Below are positions 43,114 to 50,907 of a DNA stretch of 64,000 bases, in pieces. The stretch covers positions 1,119,718 to 1,183,717 of the forward strand of contig NZ_MSCM01000002.1 in NCBI RefSeq assembly GCF_002954665.1, in the 5' to 3' direction. Below the pieces are notes generated by a model. That model worked only from the letters and a program-made list of their open reading frames with translations. It was not told the origin of the DNA and did no database searches. Origin of the DNA: Polaribacter glomeratus (GTDB lineage Bacteria > Bacteroidota > Bacteroidia > Flavobacteriales > Flavobacteriaceae). Position numbers and translations under genes: made by a program. The first letter of the stretch is position 1; each line of letters starts with the position of its first letter.

Positions 43114-44010
43114 ATGAAAAAATACAAGTACATATTAGCAGTAAGCATCATAACAGTAAGCATCTTTTCCTGTGGAAACAAAAATGATAAAGCTGATGGT
43201 TATGGGAATTTTGAAGCAACAGAAATAACTATTTCAGCAGAAAATAACGGAAAACTAATGCAGTTTGCTCTTGATGAAGGCGATCAACTTAAAAAAGATC
43301 AATTTATTGGTTTTATAGATACGATACAACTCGCTTTAAAGTATGAGCAACTTGTGGTTTCGAAAGCGGTCGTTAGCTCAAAATCGAAAGGAGTTTTATC
43401 TCAAATAACTGTGTTAAATTCAAAATTAAAAACTGCTCAAATCAGCAAAGCTAGAATAGAAAACTTAATAAAAGATAATGCTAGCACACAAAAACAATTA
43501 GACGATGTTGTTGGTGAAATGAATGTTATTAAAAGTCAAATTACAAGTGTTGAAATCATGAATGCACCTGTTGTTAATGAGCTAAAAAGCATTGATGTTC
43601 AGTTAGCACAAATTGCAGATCAAATTCAAAAAAGTAAAATTATCAATCCTGTAAACGGAACCGTGTTAACCAAATATGCAGCGCCAAATGAAATTACGAC
43701 TTTTGGAAAACCGTTGTATAAAATTGCAGATTTAAGCACAATGCAATTGCGTGTTTATATTAGTGAAACGCAATTATCAAACATTAAAATTGGGCAAGAA
43801 GTTAACATTAAAATTGATGATGCAGATGCTATGAAATCTTATAAAGGAGTTGTGAGTTGGGTAGCTTCGGAAGCTGAGTTTACTCCTAAAATTATTCAAA
43901 CCAAAGAAGAACGAGTTGCGCTAGTCTACGCTGTTAAAGTTGATGTTTTAAACGATGGAAGTTTAAAAATTGGGATGCCTGCAGAAATGTGGATAACAAC
44001 TAAAAAATGA
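43114..44010 (+). CDS. HlyD-type membrane fusion protein (YbhG-like)
   Basis: A 298-residue lipoprotein (lipobox IFSC, C20). The first lipoyl half is near 38-70, a long coiled-coil hairpin spans about 75-170, and the second half lies at about 178-205 (KIINPVNGTVLTKYAAPNE), followed by a beta-barrel. Such adaptors bridge an ABC exporter of the YbhFSR type and TolC. The gene overlaps the next ATPase gene by 4 bp (ATGA). Confidence 0.87.
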   Translation: MKKYKYILAVSIITVSIFSCGNKNDKADGYGNFEATEITISAENNGKLMQFALDEGDQLKKDQFIGFIDTIQLALKYEQLVVSKAVVSSKSKGVLSQITVLNSKLKTAQISKARIENLIKDNASTQKQLDDVVGEMNVIKSQITSVEIMNAPVVNELKSIDVQLAQIADQIQKSKIINPVNGTVLTKYAAPNEITTFGKPLYKIADLSTMQLRVYISETQLSNIKIGQEVNIKIDDADAMKSYKGVVSWVASEAEFTPKIIQTKEERVALVYAVKVDVLNDGSLKIGMPAEMWITTKK

Positions 44011-44909
44011 GTATTAAAATAGCGAATATATCGAAATCCTACAAAAAAGTAAATGCTTTAAAAAATATTTCTTTTGAAGTAAAATCTGGTGAATTATTTG
44101 GCTTAATTGGTCCTGATGGCGCGGGGAAAACCACATTATTTAGAATTTTAACCACACTTTTAATTGCCAATGAAGGTGTTGCTAGTGTTGCTGGTTTTGA
44201 TGTAATTACGGATTATAAAAGCATTCGAAAAAATGTTGGTTATATGCCTGGTAAGTTTTCATTGTATCAAGATTTAACAGTTGAAGAAAACTTAGATTTT
44301 TTTGCTACTATTTTTGGAACAACTATCGAGGAAAATTACGATTTAATAAAAGATATTTATATTCAAATTGAACCTTTTAAAAATCGTAGAGCAGGGAAAC
44401 TATCTGGTGGAATGAAGCAAAAATTAGCGTTGTGTTGTGCGTTAATTCACAAACCAAAAGTGTTGTTTTTAGATGAACCAACAACAGGAGTTGATCCAGT
44501 TTCTAGAAAAGAATTTTGGGAAATGCTAAAGCGTTTGCAACAAAAAGGAATTACCATTTTGGTTTCTACGCCCTATATGGATGAAGCTGCTTTGTGTGAC
44601 CGAATTGCCTTAATTCAAGGCGGAAAAATTCTGGAAATTGATACGCCAGCAGCCATTGTAAAACACTATTTGAAGCCAATTTATAACGTAAGTGCAAATA
44701 ATATGTATCAATTAGTAAATAGTTTAAAAGCCTACGAATACAATCATAGCGTGTATCCTTTTGGCGAATTTGTGCATTATACCGATCGTAGATCAGATTT
44801 TAATCCAGCTGAATTGAAAGTGTATTTAGAGTCTAAAAAACTATCTAATATTACCATAGAAAAAACGGTAGCAACGATTGAAGATACTTTTATGGAATTA
44901 GCAAAATAG
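44007..44909 (+). CDS. ABC transporter ATP-binding protein, first YbhF-like half
   Basis: A 300-residue ATPase. Walker A is GPDGAGKTT near 34-42 (D for the usual N/S), the signature is LSGGMKQKLALCCAL near 131, and Walker B is VLFLDEPTTGVDP near 152. The switch histidine position reads VSTPYMDE, lacking the normal H, so catalysis may rest on the partner. About 70 extra C-terminal residues follow. In Escherichia coli the two ATPase halves are fused in YbhF; here they are separate genes, probably forming a heterodimer. Confidence 0.88.
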   Translation: MSIKIANISKSYKKVNALKNISFEVKSGELFGLIGPDGAGKTTLFRILTTLLIANEGVASVAGFDVITDYKSIRKNVGYMPGKFSLYQDLTVEENLDFFATIFGTTIEENYDLIKDIYIQIEPFKNRRAGKLSGGMKQKLALCCALIHKPKVLFLDEPTTGVDPVSRKEFWEMLKRLQQKGITILVSTPYMDEAALCDRIALIQGGKILEIDTPAAIVKHYLKPIYNVSANNMYQLVNSLKAYEYNHSVYPFGEFVHYTDRRSDFNPAELKVYLESKKLSNITIEKTVATIEDTFMELAK

Positions 44910-44914
44910 ATGTC

Positions 44915-44975
44915 AGTTTGATCGCAATCGACAATTACTAAGACATCTCGACTGCACTCGATGAGGCAAAATATA
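44915..44975. repeat. TCTCGACTGCACTCGATG intergenic repeat
   Basis: The 70-bp spacer between the two ATPase genes contains GATCGCAATCGA and TCTCGACTGCACTCGATG, GC-richer than the flanking genes. A related fragment lies at 15480-15516. I read it as a remnant of a dispersed flavobacterial repeat. Confidence 0.45.
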
Positions 44976-44979
44976 AATT

Positions 44980-45708
44980 ATGAACACAAACAAAGTTATA
45001 CAAGTAAAAGAATTAACCAAAGTGTTTGGAGATTTTACAGCTGTAAATGCCATTACATTTGATGTTGAAAAAGGAGAAATATTTGGCTTTTTAGGAGCTA
45101 ATGGTGCAGGAAAAACAACCGCGATGAAAATGTTGATTGGTATTTCTAATCCGACTTCTGGAAAAGCAACTGTAGCAGGTTTTGATGTGTTTACGAATGC
45201 TGAAGACATCAAAAAAAATATTGGTTATATGAGTCAGAAGTTTGCTTTGTATGACGATTTAACGGTGAAAGAAAATATCACTTTTTTTGGTGGAATTTAC
45301 GGTTTATCAAGAAAAAGAATAAAGGAAAAGGCAGCTATTTTAATTAAAGAATTAGGTTTAGAAAATGTAGCAAATAAGTTAGTAGGTTCTTTGCCATTAG
45401 GTTGGAAACAAAAATTATCGTTCTCGGTTTCTTTAATTCATGATCCAAAAATTGTGTTTTTAGATGAACCAACGGGTGGTGTAGATCCAATTACAAGGCG
45501 CCAGTTTTGGGAGCTTATTTACAAAGCATCACATCAAGGAATCACTGTTTTTGTAACCACACATTATATGGACGAGGCAGAATATTGCGATCGTGTTTCG
45601 ATTATGGTAAACGGAAAAATAGAAGCTTTAGACACGCCAAAAAAATTGAAAGAACAGTTTAAAGTGGATACTATGAATGATGTGTTTTTAAAATTAGCGC
45701 GAGGTTGA
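44980..45708 (+). CDS. ABC transporter ATP-binding protein, second YbhF-like half
   Basis: A 242-residue ATPase with Walker A GANGAGKTT near 37, Walker B IVFLDEPTGGVDP near 156 and an intact switch histidine (VTTHYMDEAEYCDR). The signature loop is degenerate (SLPLGWKQKLSFS in place of LSGGQ), a form I recall in the second half of YbhF-like proteins. It likely pairs with the ATPase at 44007, giving one canonical and one degenerate site. A 91-bp repeat-containing spacer separates it from the permeases. Confidence 0.88.
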   Translation: MNTNKVIQVKELTKVFGDFTAVNAITFDVEKGEIFGFLGANGAGKTTAMKMLIGISNPTSGKATVAGFDVFTNAEDIKKNIGYMSQKFALYDDLTVKENITFFGGIYGLSRKRIKEKAAILIKELGLENVANKLVGSLPLGWKQKLSFSVSLIHDPKIVFLDEPTGGVDPITRRQFWELIYKASHQGITVFVTTHYMDEAEYCDRVSIMVNGKIEALDTPKKLKEQFKVDTMNDVFLKLARG

Positions 45709-45795
45709 AAATTAGTTTTCAGTCACAGTTTTCAGTATTCAAAAACTCCTTGAAACTCAGTGTGTTTTCTGCGAGGCTCAGTGTAATAATTTAAG
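45709..45795. repeat. CAGT-rich and CTCAGTGTG intergenic repeats
   Basis: The spacer holds GTTTTCAGTCACAGTTTTCAGT followed by CTCCTTGAAACTCAGTGTG and a second GGCTCAGTGT. The two word types are often seen between flavobacterial genes, to my recollection. Similar CAGT words occur at 49603-49635 and 50736-50782. Confidence 0.5.
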
Positions 45796-45799
45796 GTAA

Positions 45800-46906
45800 A
45801 TGAAAAGATTTATAGGCTTTATAAAAAAGGAATTCTACCATATCTTTAGAGATAGACGCTCATTGTTTATTCTCTTTGGGATGCCAATTGCCCAAATTTT
45901 GTTGTTTGGTTTTGCCATTACCAACGAAATAAACAATGTAGACATTGCTATTTTGGATCATTCAAAAGATGCAACAACAAAAGAAATCATCAACAAGATG
46001 GCTTCTTCAAAATATTTTAGCATTCATCAATTTATAGAAAAAGAGTCTGATATTGAAGCTGTATTTAAAAAAGGAAAAGTAAAAGCAGTTTTAAACTTTG
46101 AAAAAGGTTTTAGTGAAAACCTCATCAAAGAAAATTATGCAAATATTCAAGTTATTACAGATGCTACAGATCCAAATACAGCGAATACGATTAGTAATTA
46201 TGTAAATGCTATTCTTCAAAATTATTTAAAAGAACAAAATAAAAGTAGTGTACAAGTATATCAGATTGTGCCACAAACACATATGGTGTACAATCCGGAA
46301 TTAAAAAGCGTGTATATGTTTGTTCCGGGAGTTATGACGATCATTTTGATGTTAGTTTCTGCAATGATGACCTCTATCTCAATTACGAGAGAAAAAGAAT
46401 TAGGAACGATGGAAATTTTATTAGTATCGCCATTAAAACCAATTCAAGTTATTGTTGGTAAAGTGTTTCCTTATATTTTTCTATCCATAATTAATGCGAT
46501 TGTTATTATTGTTTTGAGCATTTTTATATTTAAAATGCCAGTGCAAGGAAGTCTGTTTTTATTAGGTATGGAAAGTGTCTTATTTATAATTACTGCTTTG
46601 GCTTTAGGTATTTTAATATCAACCATTTCTGCAACGCAGCAAACCGCAATGATGATTTCTTTAATGGGATTAATGCTGCCAGTTATATTATTATCAGGAT
46701 TTATTTTTCCTATTACAAGTATGCCTTTACCATTGCAAATAATCAGTAATATTATTCCTGCAAAATGGTTTATCATCATTATAAAAGGGATTATGTTAAA
46801 AGGTGTAGGATTGCAATATGTATGGAAAGAAACGTTGATTTTATTAGGAATGGCAGTGTTTTTTATTGGGTTAAGCGTTAAGAAATATAAAATTAGATTG
46901 GAATAA
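45800..46906 (+). CDS. ABC-2 type permease (YbhS-like)
   Basis: A 368-residue permease with an N-terminal helix (about 20-40), a large extracytoplasmic domain (40-170) and five C-terminal helices (about 175-365). IKKEFYHIFRDRRSLFILFGMPIAQ at the start and TREKELGTMEILLVSPLKP after the second helix are typical of this exporter family (given as key parts: FRDRRSLFILFGMP and REKELGTMEILLVSPL). It pairs with the next permease as a heterodimer. Confidence 0.88.
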   Translation: MKRFIGFIKKEFYHIFRDRRSLFILFGMPIAQILLFGFAITNEINNVDIAILDHSKDATTKEIINKMASSKYFSIHQFIEKESDIEAVFKKGKVKAVLNFEKGFSENLIKENYANIQVITDATDPNTANTISNYVNAILQNYLKEQNKSSVQVYQIVPQTHMVYNPELKSVYMFVPGVMTIILMLVSAMMTSISITREKELGTMEILLVSPLKPIQVIVGKVFPYIFLSIINAIVIIVLSIFIFKMPVQGSLFLLGMESVLFIITALALGILISTISATQQTAMMISLMGLMLPVILLSGFIFPITSMPLPLQIISNIIPAKWFIIIIKGIMLKGVGLQYVWKETLILLGMAVFFIGLSVKKYKIRLE

Positions 46907-46933
46907 AAACGGACAATAGAAAATAGAGGTAAG

Positions 46934-46960
46934 AAAAAGAGATTGTTAAACGCTCTTTTT
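46934..46960 (+). terminator. Hairpin with T-run between the two permease genes
   Basis: AAAAAGAG and CTCTTTTT form an 8-bp stem with an 11-base loop, followed by more T. The stem has only three G-C pairs, so it is more likely an attenuator or processing site than a strong stop. Confidence 0.35.
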
Positions 46961-46994
46961 TTTCTGTTCTACTCTCTTTAATCTAAAAATAAAT

Positions 46995-48119
46995 ATGAAA
47001 ACAATTTTATACATCATACAAAAAGAGTTCAAGCAAATTTTTAGAAATAAAGGCATGCTACCAATTATTTTTGTTTTGCCTTTAATTCAGTTGATAATTT
47101 TATCTAACGCCGCAACCTTCGATGTAAAAAACATAAAGTTCGGGTATGTAGATCATGATCACTCATCAACATCTAGAGAATTAATAGAAAAATTTAGTGC
47201 GTCAACCTATTTTAATGTTCACACAGATTTTCCTTCAGAGAAATTAGCAAGTCAAGCGATGTTAAATGGAGAAGTTGATGTTGTTTTAGAAATTCCAGCT
47301 TATTTTGAACGCGATTTACAAAAAGAAAAACACAACAATTTAGGCGTTACTATAAATGCGATTGATGGGGCGGCAGCTGGTGTAGAAAATGTATATGTAA
47401 CACAAATTATTCAAAATTTTAACAAGAATCTATTGGTAGATTTAATACAATCTTCGGGTTCTCCTAAAATTCAACCTATAAATATTGTAACGATTCCTTC
47501 CTTTTGGTATAATGAAACATTGAACTACAAAACCTTTATGGTTCCGGGAATATTGGTTTTATTAGTAACGATGATTACACTTTTTCTTTCAGGAATGAAC
47601 ATTGTTCGTGAAAAAGAAATTGGCACGTTAGAGCAAATTAATGTAACACCAATTAAAAAAAGTCAGTTTATAATTGGTAAACTTTTTCCGTTTTGGGTAA
47701 TTGGATTGGGCTTGCTAACTGTTGGGTTAACTATTGCAAAACTTATTTTTAACATACCTATTATAGGTAGTTTGCCACTCATGTATCTATACACATCTAT
47801 TTATATTTTAGTAATTTTAGGAATAGGATTATTTATTTCAAACTTTACAGACACACAACAACAAGCAATGTTTATTGCTTGGTTTTTTACCGTTATTTTT
47901 ATTTTGATGAGTGGTTTGTTTACACCAATTGAAAGTATGCCAAAATGGGCGCAGATAATTACGGAATTCAATCCTATAAAATACTTTGTACAAGTAATGC
48001 GAATGGTAATGCTAAAAGGTTCTGGCTTTATGGATATTCTTCCATTACTATTAAAAACACTATTTTATGCTATTGTTATGAATGGTTTGGCTATTTGGAG
48101 TTATAAAAAAACGAACTAA
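46995..48119 (+). CDS. ABC-2 type permease (YbhR-like)
   Basis: A 374-residue permease with the same layout as its neighbour: helix 1 near 22-38, a large external domain, and five helices from about 180. Signature pieces are KEFKQIFRNKGMLPIIFVLP, VREKEIGTLEQINVTPIKK and MSGLFTPIESMPKWAQ. It is the last gene of the TetR-controlled operon. Together TolC, adaptor, two ATPases and two permeases form a complete ABC exporter; YbhGFSR homologues move drugs or cations, but the substrate here is unknown. Confidence 0.88.
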   Translation: MKTILYIIQKEFKQIFRNKGMLPIIFVLPLIQLIILSNAATFDVKNIKFGYVDHDHSSTSRELIEKFSASTYFNVHTDFPSEKLASQAMLNGEVDVVLEIPAYFERDLQKEKHNNLGVTINAIDGAAAGVENVYVTQIIQNFNKNLLVDLIQSSGSPKIQPINIVTIPSFWYNETLNYKTFMVPGILVLLVTMITLFLSGMNIVREKEIGTLEQINVTPIKKSQFIIGKLFPFWVIGLGLLTVGLTIAKLIFNIPIIGSLPLMYLYTSIYILVILGIGLFISNFTDTQQQAMFIAWFFTVIFILMSGLFTPIESMPKWAQIITEFNPIKYFVQVMRMVMLKGSGFMDILPLLLKTLFYAIVMNGLAIWSYKKTN

Positions 48120-48226
48120 AACCTTTTATTTATCGAATTAACCGTTTTTCAAAAACAGTAATTTTAAGCCTGTATCTCTTAAACATATAAGAAAATGGTT
48201 TTTTTGCGCTCATTTTTTTTTTTACA

Positions 48227-48271
48227 TGTAACATAAGTTACAGACCACCATTTATTCTACACGTACTTTTG
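48227..48271 (+). promoter_or_regulatory. TGTAAC-N4-GTTACA operator and -7 box of the second RND operon
   Basis: A perfect 6-4-6 palindrome, TGTAAC-ATAA-GTTACA (48227-48242), precedes TACTTTTG (48264-48271). The distance from the dyad centre to the -7 box is identical to that at 37716-37760, and the four central bases are the same. No -33 TTG is present, consistent with a class II activated promoter. The leader to the tolC start is about 20 nt. Confidence 0.78.
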
Positions 48272-48293
48272 TGCTAGTTAATAGAATAAATAC

Positions 48294-49598
48294 ATGAAAA
48301 ACACAATATCCATACTTTACTTCTTTTTAGGAACCTTGTTTTTACAAGCGCAAGAAACAGTGCCAATTACAAAGGCAGCGCTGTTATTAAAAGTATCAGA
48401 AAATAATATTGCTATTAAAATTTCTGAACAAGAATTTAACAAAGCAAAGGCAGATTATAATCAAACAAATGCGGTGTTTTTACCAAATATTTCTGCAAGT
48501 TATACAGGTATTTCTACTACAAATCCGTTAATGGCTTTTGGGTCTAAATTAAATCAAGAAATTTTAACTCAGAATGATTTTAATCCTGCTTTATTAAACG
48601 ATCCAACAACGACACGAAACTTTGCAACCAAGATCGAAATTCAGCAACCTTTAATCAATTTAGATGGCTTTTATCAGCGAAAAGCAGCAAAAACTAAAAT
48701 GGAAGCAATGTCTTTGCAAGCTAATAGAACTGCAGATTATTTAACGTTTGAAGTTGAAAAATCATTTATGCAATTACAGCTAGCATATAAAGCGGTAGAG
48801 GTTTTAGAGTTCGCTTTAGAAGCTGCGGAAGCAAATAAAAAAATAGCAACCAATAACTTTGAACAAGGCTATTTGCAACAAGCAGATATTTTAAATGTGG
48901 ATGTACGAATTACCGAAGTTAAAAACCAATTACAAACTTCGAAAAGTAACTTGCAAAATGCATCCAATTATTTGTCCTTTTTAATGAATGATAAAGAGTT
49001 TGTGGTTTATGAACCGTTAGAAGATTTAACGATTGCCCCTTTTAATATGGATGAAAAAATTATTTCTGAAAATAGAGCAGATATTAAGGCAATGCAATTG
49101 GCATCAAATGCGTATGAAGAAATGAATAAAGCTGATAAAATGACTTTTTTACCACGTTTAAACGCTTTTGGAAGCTATGAAATATATGATAACAAAGTAT
49201 TTCAAGGCGATGCAAATGGTTATTTAATTGGTGCTCAGTTAAGTTGGGATATTTTTCAAGGCTCTAAACGTTTTGGTAAAGCTCAAAAAAGTAAAGCGGA
49301 GTTTGAGCAATCTAAATTGGAATACAATCAATATGTTTCTAAAAGTAACTTAGAATTAAACAAAGTAAAGCGTCAATTAATCGATGCTAGAAATAGATTA
49401 GAATTAACAGGTTTAGCGGTTAAACAGTCTAAAGAATCTTTAAGAATCAGAAAAAATAGATTTAAAGAAGGTTTAGAAAAAACATCCGATTTATTGGTCG
49501 CAGAAACACAGTTTGCACAAAAACAATTGGAATATTATCAAACTATTTTCGAATATAATTATACACAAACCTATTTAGAATTTTTAACCAAAAACTAG
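48294..49598 (+). CDS. TolC family channel of the second RND operon
   Basis: A 434-residue channel with a signal peptide (ending LQAQ) and the two TolC repeats. SNLQNASNYLSFLMND and RKNRFKEGLEKTSDLLVAETQF are the repeat turns. It is first in a five-gene operon with an adaptor, an RND pump, a PII-like protein and a DUF2892 protein. The operator at 48227 places it under probable Crp/Fnr control. TolC-first order differs from the RND operon at 30937, where the channel gene is last. Confidence 0.88.
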   Translation: MKNTISILYFFLGTLFLQAQETVPITKAALLLKVSENNIAIKISEQEFNKAKADYNQTNAVFLPNISASYTGISTTNPLMAFGSKLNQEILTQNDFNPALLNDPTTTRNFATKIEIQQPLINLDGFYQRKAAKTKMEAMSLQANRTADYLTFEVEKSFMQLQLAYKAVEVLEFALEAAEANKKIATNNFEQGYLQQADILNVDVRITEVKNQLQTSKSNLQNASNYLSFLMNDKEFVVYEPLEDLTIAPFNMDEKIISENRADIKAMQLASNAYEEMNKADKMTFLPRLNAFGSYEIYDNKVFQGDANGYLIGAQLSWDIFQGSKRFGKAQKSKAEFEQSKLEYNQYVSKSNLELNKVKRQLIDARNRLELTGLAVKQSKESLRIRKNRFKEGLEKTSDLLVAETQFAQKQLEYYQTIFEYNYTQTYLEFLTKN

Positions 49599-49602
49599 AA
49601 AT

Positions 49603-49635
49603 AGTTGGCAGTGAACAGTGGCAGTATGCAGTCAA
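49603..49635. repeat. CAGTG-rich intergenic repeat
   Basis: GGCAGTGAACAGTGGCAGT followed by ATGCAGTCA fills the short gap between the TolC and adaptor genes. Related words occur at 45709-45795 and 50736-50782. Confidence 0.5.
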
Positions 49636-49655
49636 TAAAAATAAAAACAAAACAA

Positions 49656-50735
49656 ATGAAAAAATATATCTACCTAATTTCAATAATTTCAGCAGCACTC
49701 TTTATAACAAGTTGTTCTTCGGATAAGAAAAAAGTAATTACAGACAATTCACCAGTAATTCAAGTAAATCTTAGCAAAGTGGCCTTGAATAATAAAGGTC
49801 AGTTTTTATCTGTAAGCGGAAAAATTAAAGCAGTAAACAGTGCAGATTTAAGCACAAGAATGACGGGTTTTGTTACCAAAGCAAACGTAAATGTGGGTGA
49901 TAAAGTAACAAAAGGTCAGTTGTTAATTTCTATAAACAATACTGATTTACAAGCTAAAAAAGGTCAAATAAACGCAGGAATTACACAGGCTAAAACTGCT
50001 TTTAATAATGCTGAAAAAAATTACAATCGTTTTAAAAATTTATTTGAAAGTAATAGTATTACTCAAAAAGAAATGGATGATATGACTGCGAATTATCAAA
50101 TAGCAAAAGCAGGATTGGAGTCTGCAAATCAGATGAAAAACGAAATTAATGCTCAGTTTAAATACGCGAATATTACGGCTCCTTTTAGTGGCGTAATTAC
50201 GAGTAAAAATATTGAAGTTGGCGATATGGCAAACCCTGGAATGTCTTTAATAAGTGTCGAAACTCCTGGAGATTTTGAGGTGATTGCAATGGTGCCAGAA
50301 ACAGAAATTTCTCAAATTAACACAGGAACAGAAGTTACCGTTTTGGTAAAATCTATAAACAAATCTTTACAAGGAAAAGTTGAAGAAGTTAGCACATCTG
50401 CTAAAAACACAGGTGGTCAATACTTAGTGAAAATCAATTTAGAAAAAACGGATGCTTCTATTTTATCTGGGATGTTTACAACCGTTCAGTTCCCGGTTGA
50501 TAAAAAAAATAGCTCAGAAAGTATATTAATTCCGATGGAAGCAATTATTACAAATGGTCAATTATCTGGCGTTTACACAGTAAGTGAAAGTAATACGGCA
50601 CTCTTACGTTGGTTGCGTTTAGGAAGAACTTATGGCAATCAAGTAGAGGTTTTATCGGGTTTAAATGCCGATGAATCGTATATAATTTCTGCGGATGGAA
50701 AGTTATTTAACGGAGTAAAGGTTCGTGTTCAGTAG
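49656..50735 (+). CDS. RND efflux periplasmic adaptor, lipoprotein
   Basis: A 359-residue lipoprotein adaptor (MKKYIYL...ITSC, C19). The ATG at 49656 is chosen because it starts a good lipoprotein signal; an in-frame ATG at 49605 lies within the CAGT repeat and would add 17 residues. The lipoyl halves lie at about 65-95 and 165-195 (ITAPFSGVITSKNIEVGDMANPG, key part APFSGVITSKNIEVGD), joined by a coiled-coil hairpin at about 95-155, followed by beta-barrel and membrane-proximal domains. It couples the RND pump downstream to TolC. Confidence 0.88.
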   Translation: MKKYIYLISIISAALFITSCSSDKKKVITDNSPVIQVNLSKVALNNKGQFLSVSGKIKAVNSADLSTRMTGFVTKANVNVGDKVTKGQLLISINNTDLQAKKGQINAGITQAKTAFNNAEKNYNRFKNLFESNSITQKEMDDMTANYQIAKAGLESANQMKNEINAQFKYANITAPFSGVITSKNIEVGDMANPGMSLISVETPGDFEVIAMVPETEISQINTGTEVTVLVKSINKSLQGKVEEVSTSAKNTGGQYLVKINLEKTDASILSGMFTTVQFPVDKKNSSESILIPMEAIITNGQLSGVYTVSESNTALLRWLRLGRTYGNQVEVLSGLNADESYIISADGKLFNGVKVRVQ

Positions 50736-50782
50736 TCAATAATCAGTTTTCAATTATCAGTTGGCAGTTTTAGTTATCAGTA
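50736..50782. repeat. CAGTTTTCA/CAGTTGGCAGT intergenic repeat
   Basis: AATCAGTTTTCAATTATCAGTTGGCAGT and a further TTATCAGTA (given as words: ATCAGTTTTCA, ATCAGTTGGCAGT) stand directly after the adaptor stop. The CAGT words are the same type as at 45709 and 49603. Confidence 0.5.
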
Positions 50783-50807
50783 AAATAAAATAATAGTCAA
50801 GAATTAT

Positions 50808-50892
50808 CGCGTTAAGGATAGAAGTGGAAATCCTTTTTTTGCTGCCATTTATGGCAAAAAAAGATTGAAACGGATAGCCTGTTAAAACGCCC
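50808..50892. repeat. Intergenic hairpin element, copy B
   Basis: A segment with nested symmetry: an outer GCGTTAA...TTAAAACGC, then GGATAGAAGTGG...GGATAGCC edges, and an inner TTTTTTTGC-CCAT/ATGGCAAAAAAA hairpin. In reverse complement it has the same order as copy A at 8271-8350. It lies 15 bp before the RND pump start, inside an operon, so the hairpin could affect pump expression relative to the adaptor. Confidence 0.6.
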
Positions 50893-50907
50893 AAAAAATA
50901 TAAAAAT

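Noticed and set aside
44915-50892. Repeats in the efflux region as insertion-sequence ends
   Set aside because: No transposase frame, no matching terminal inverted repeats and no target-site duplications were seen.
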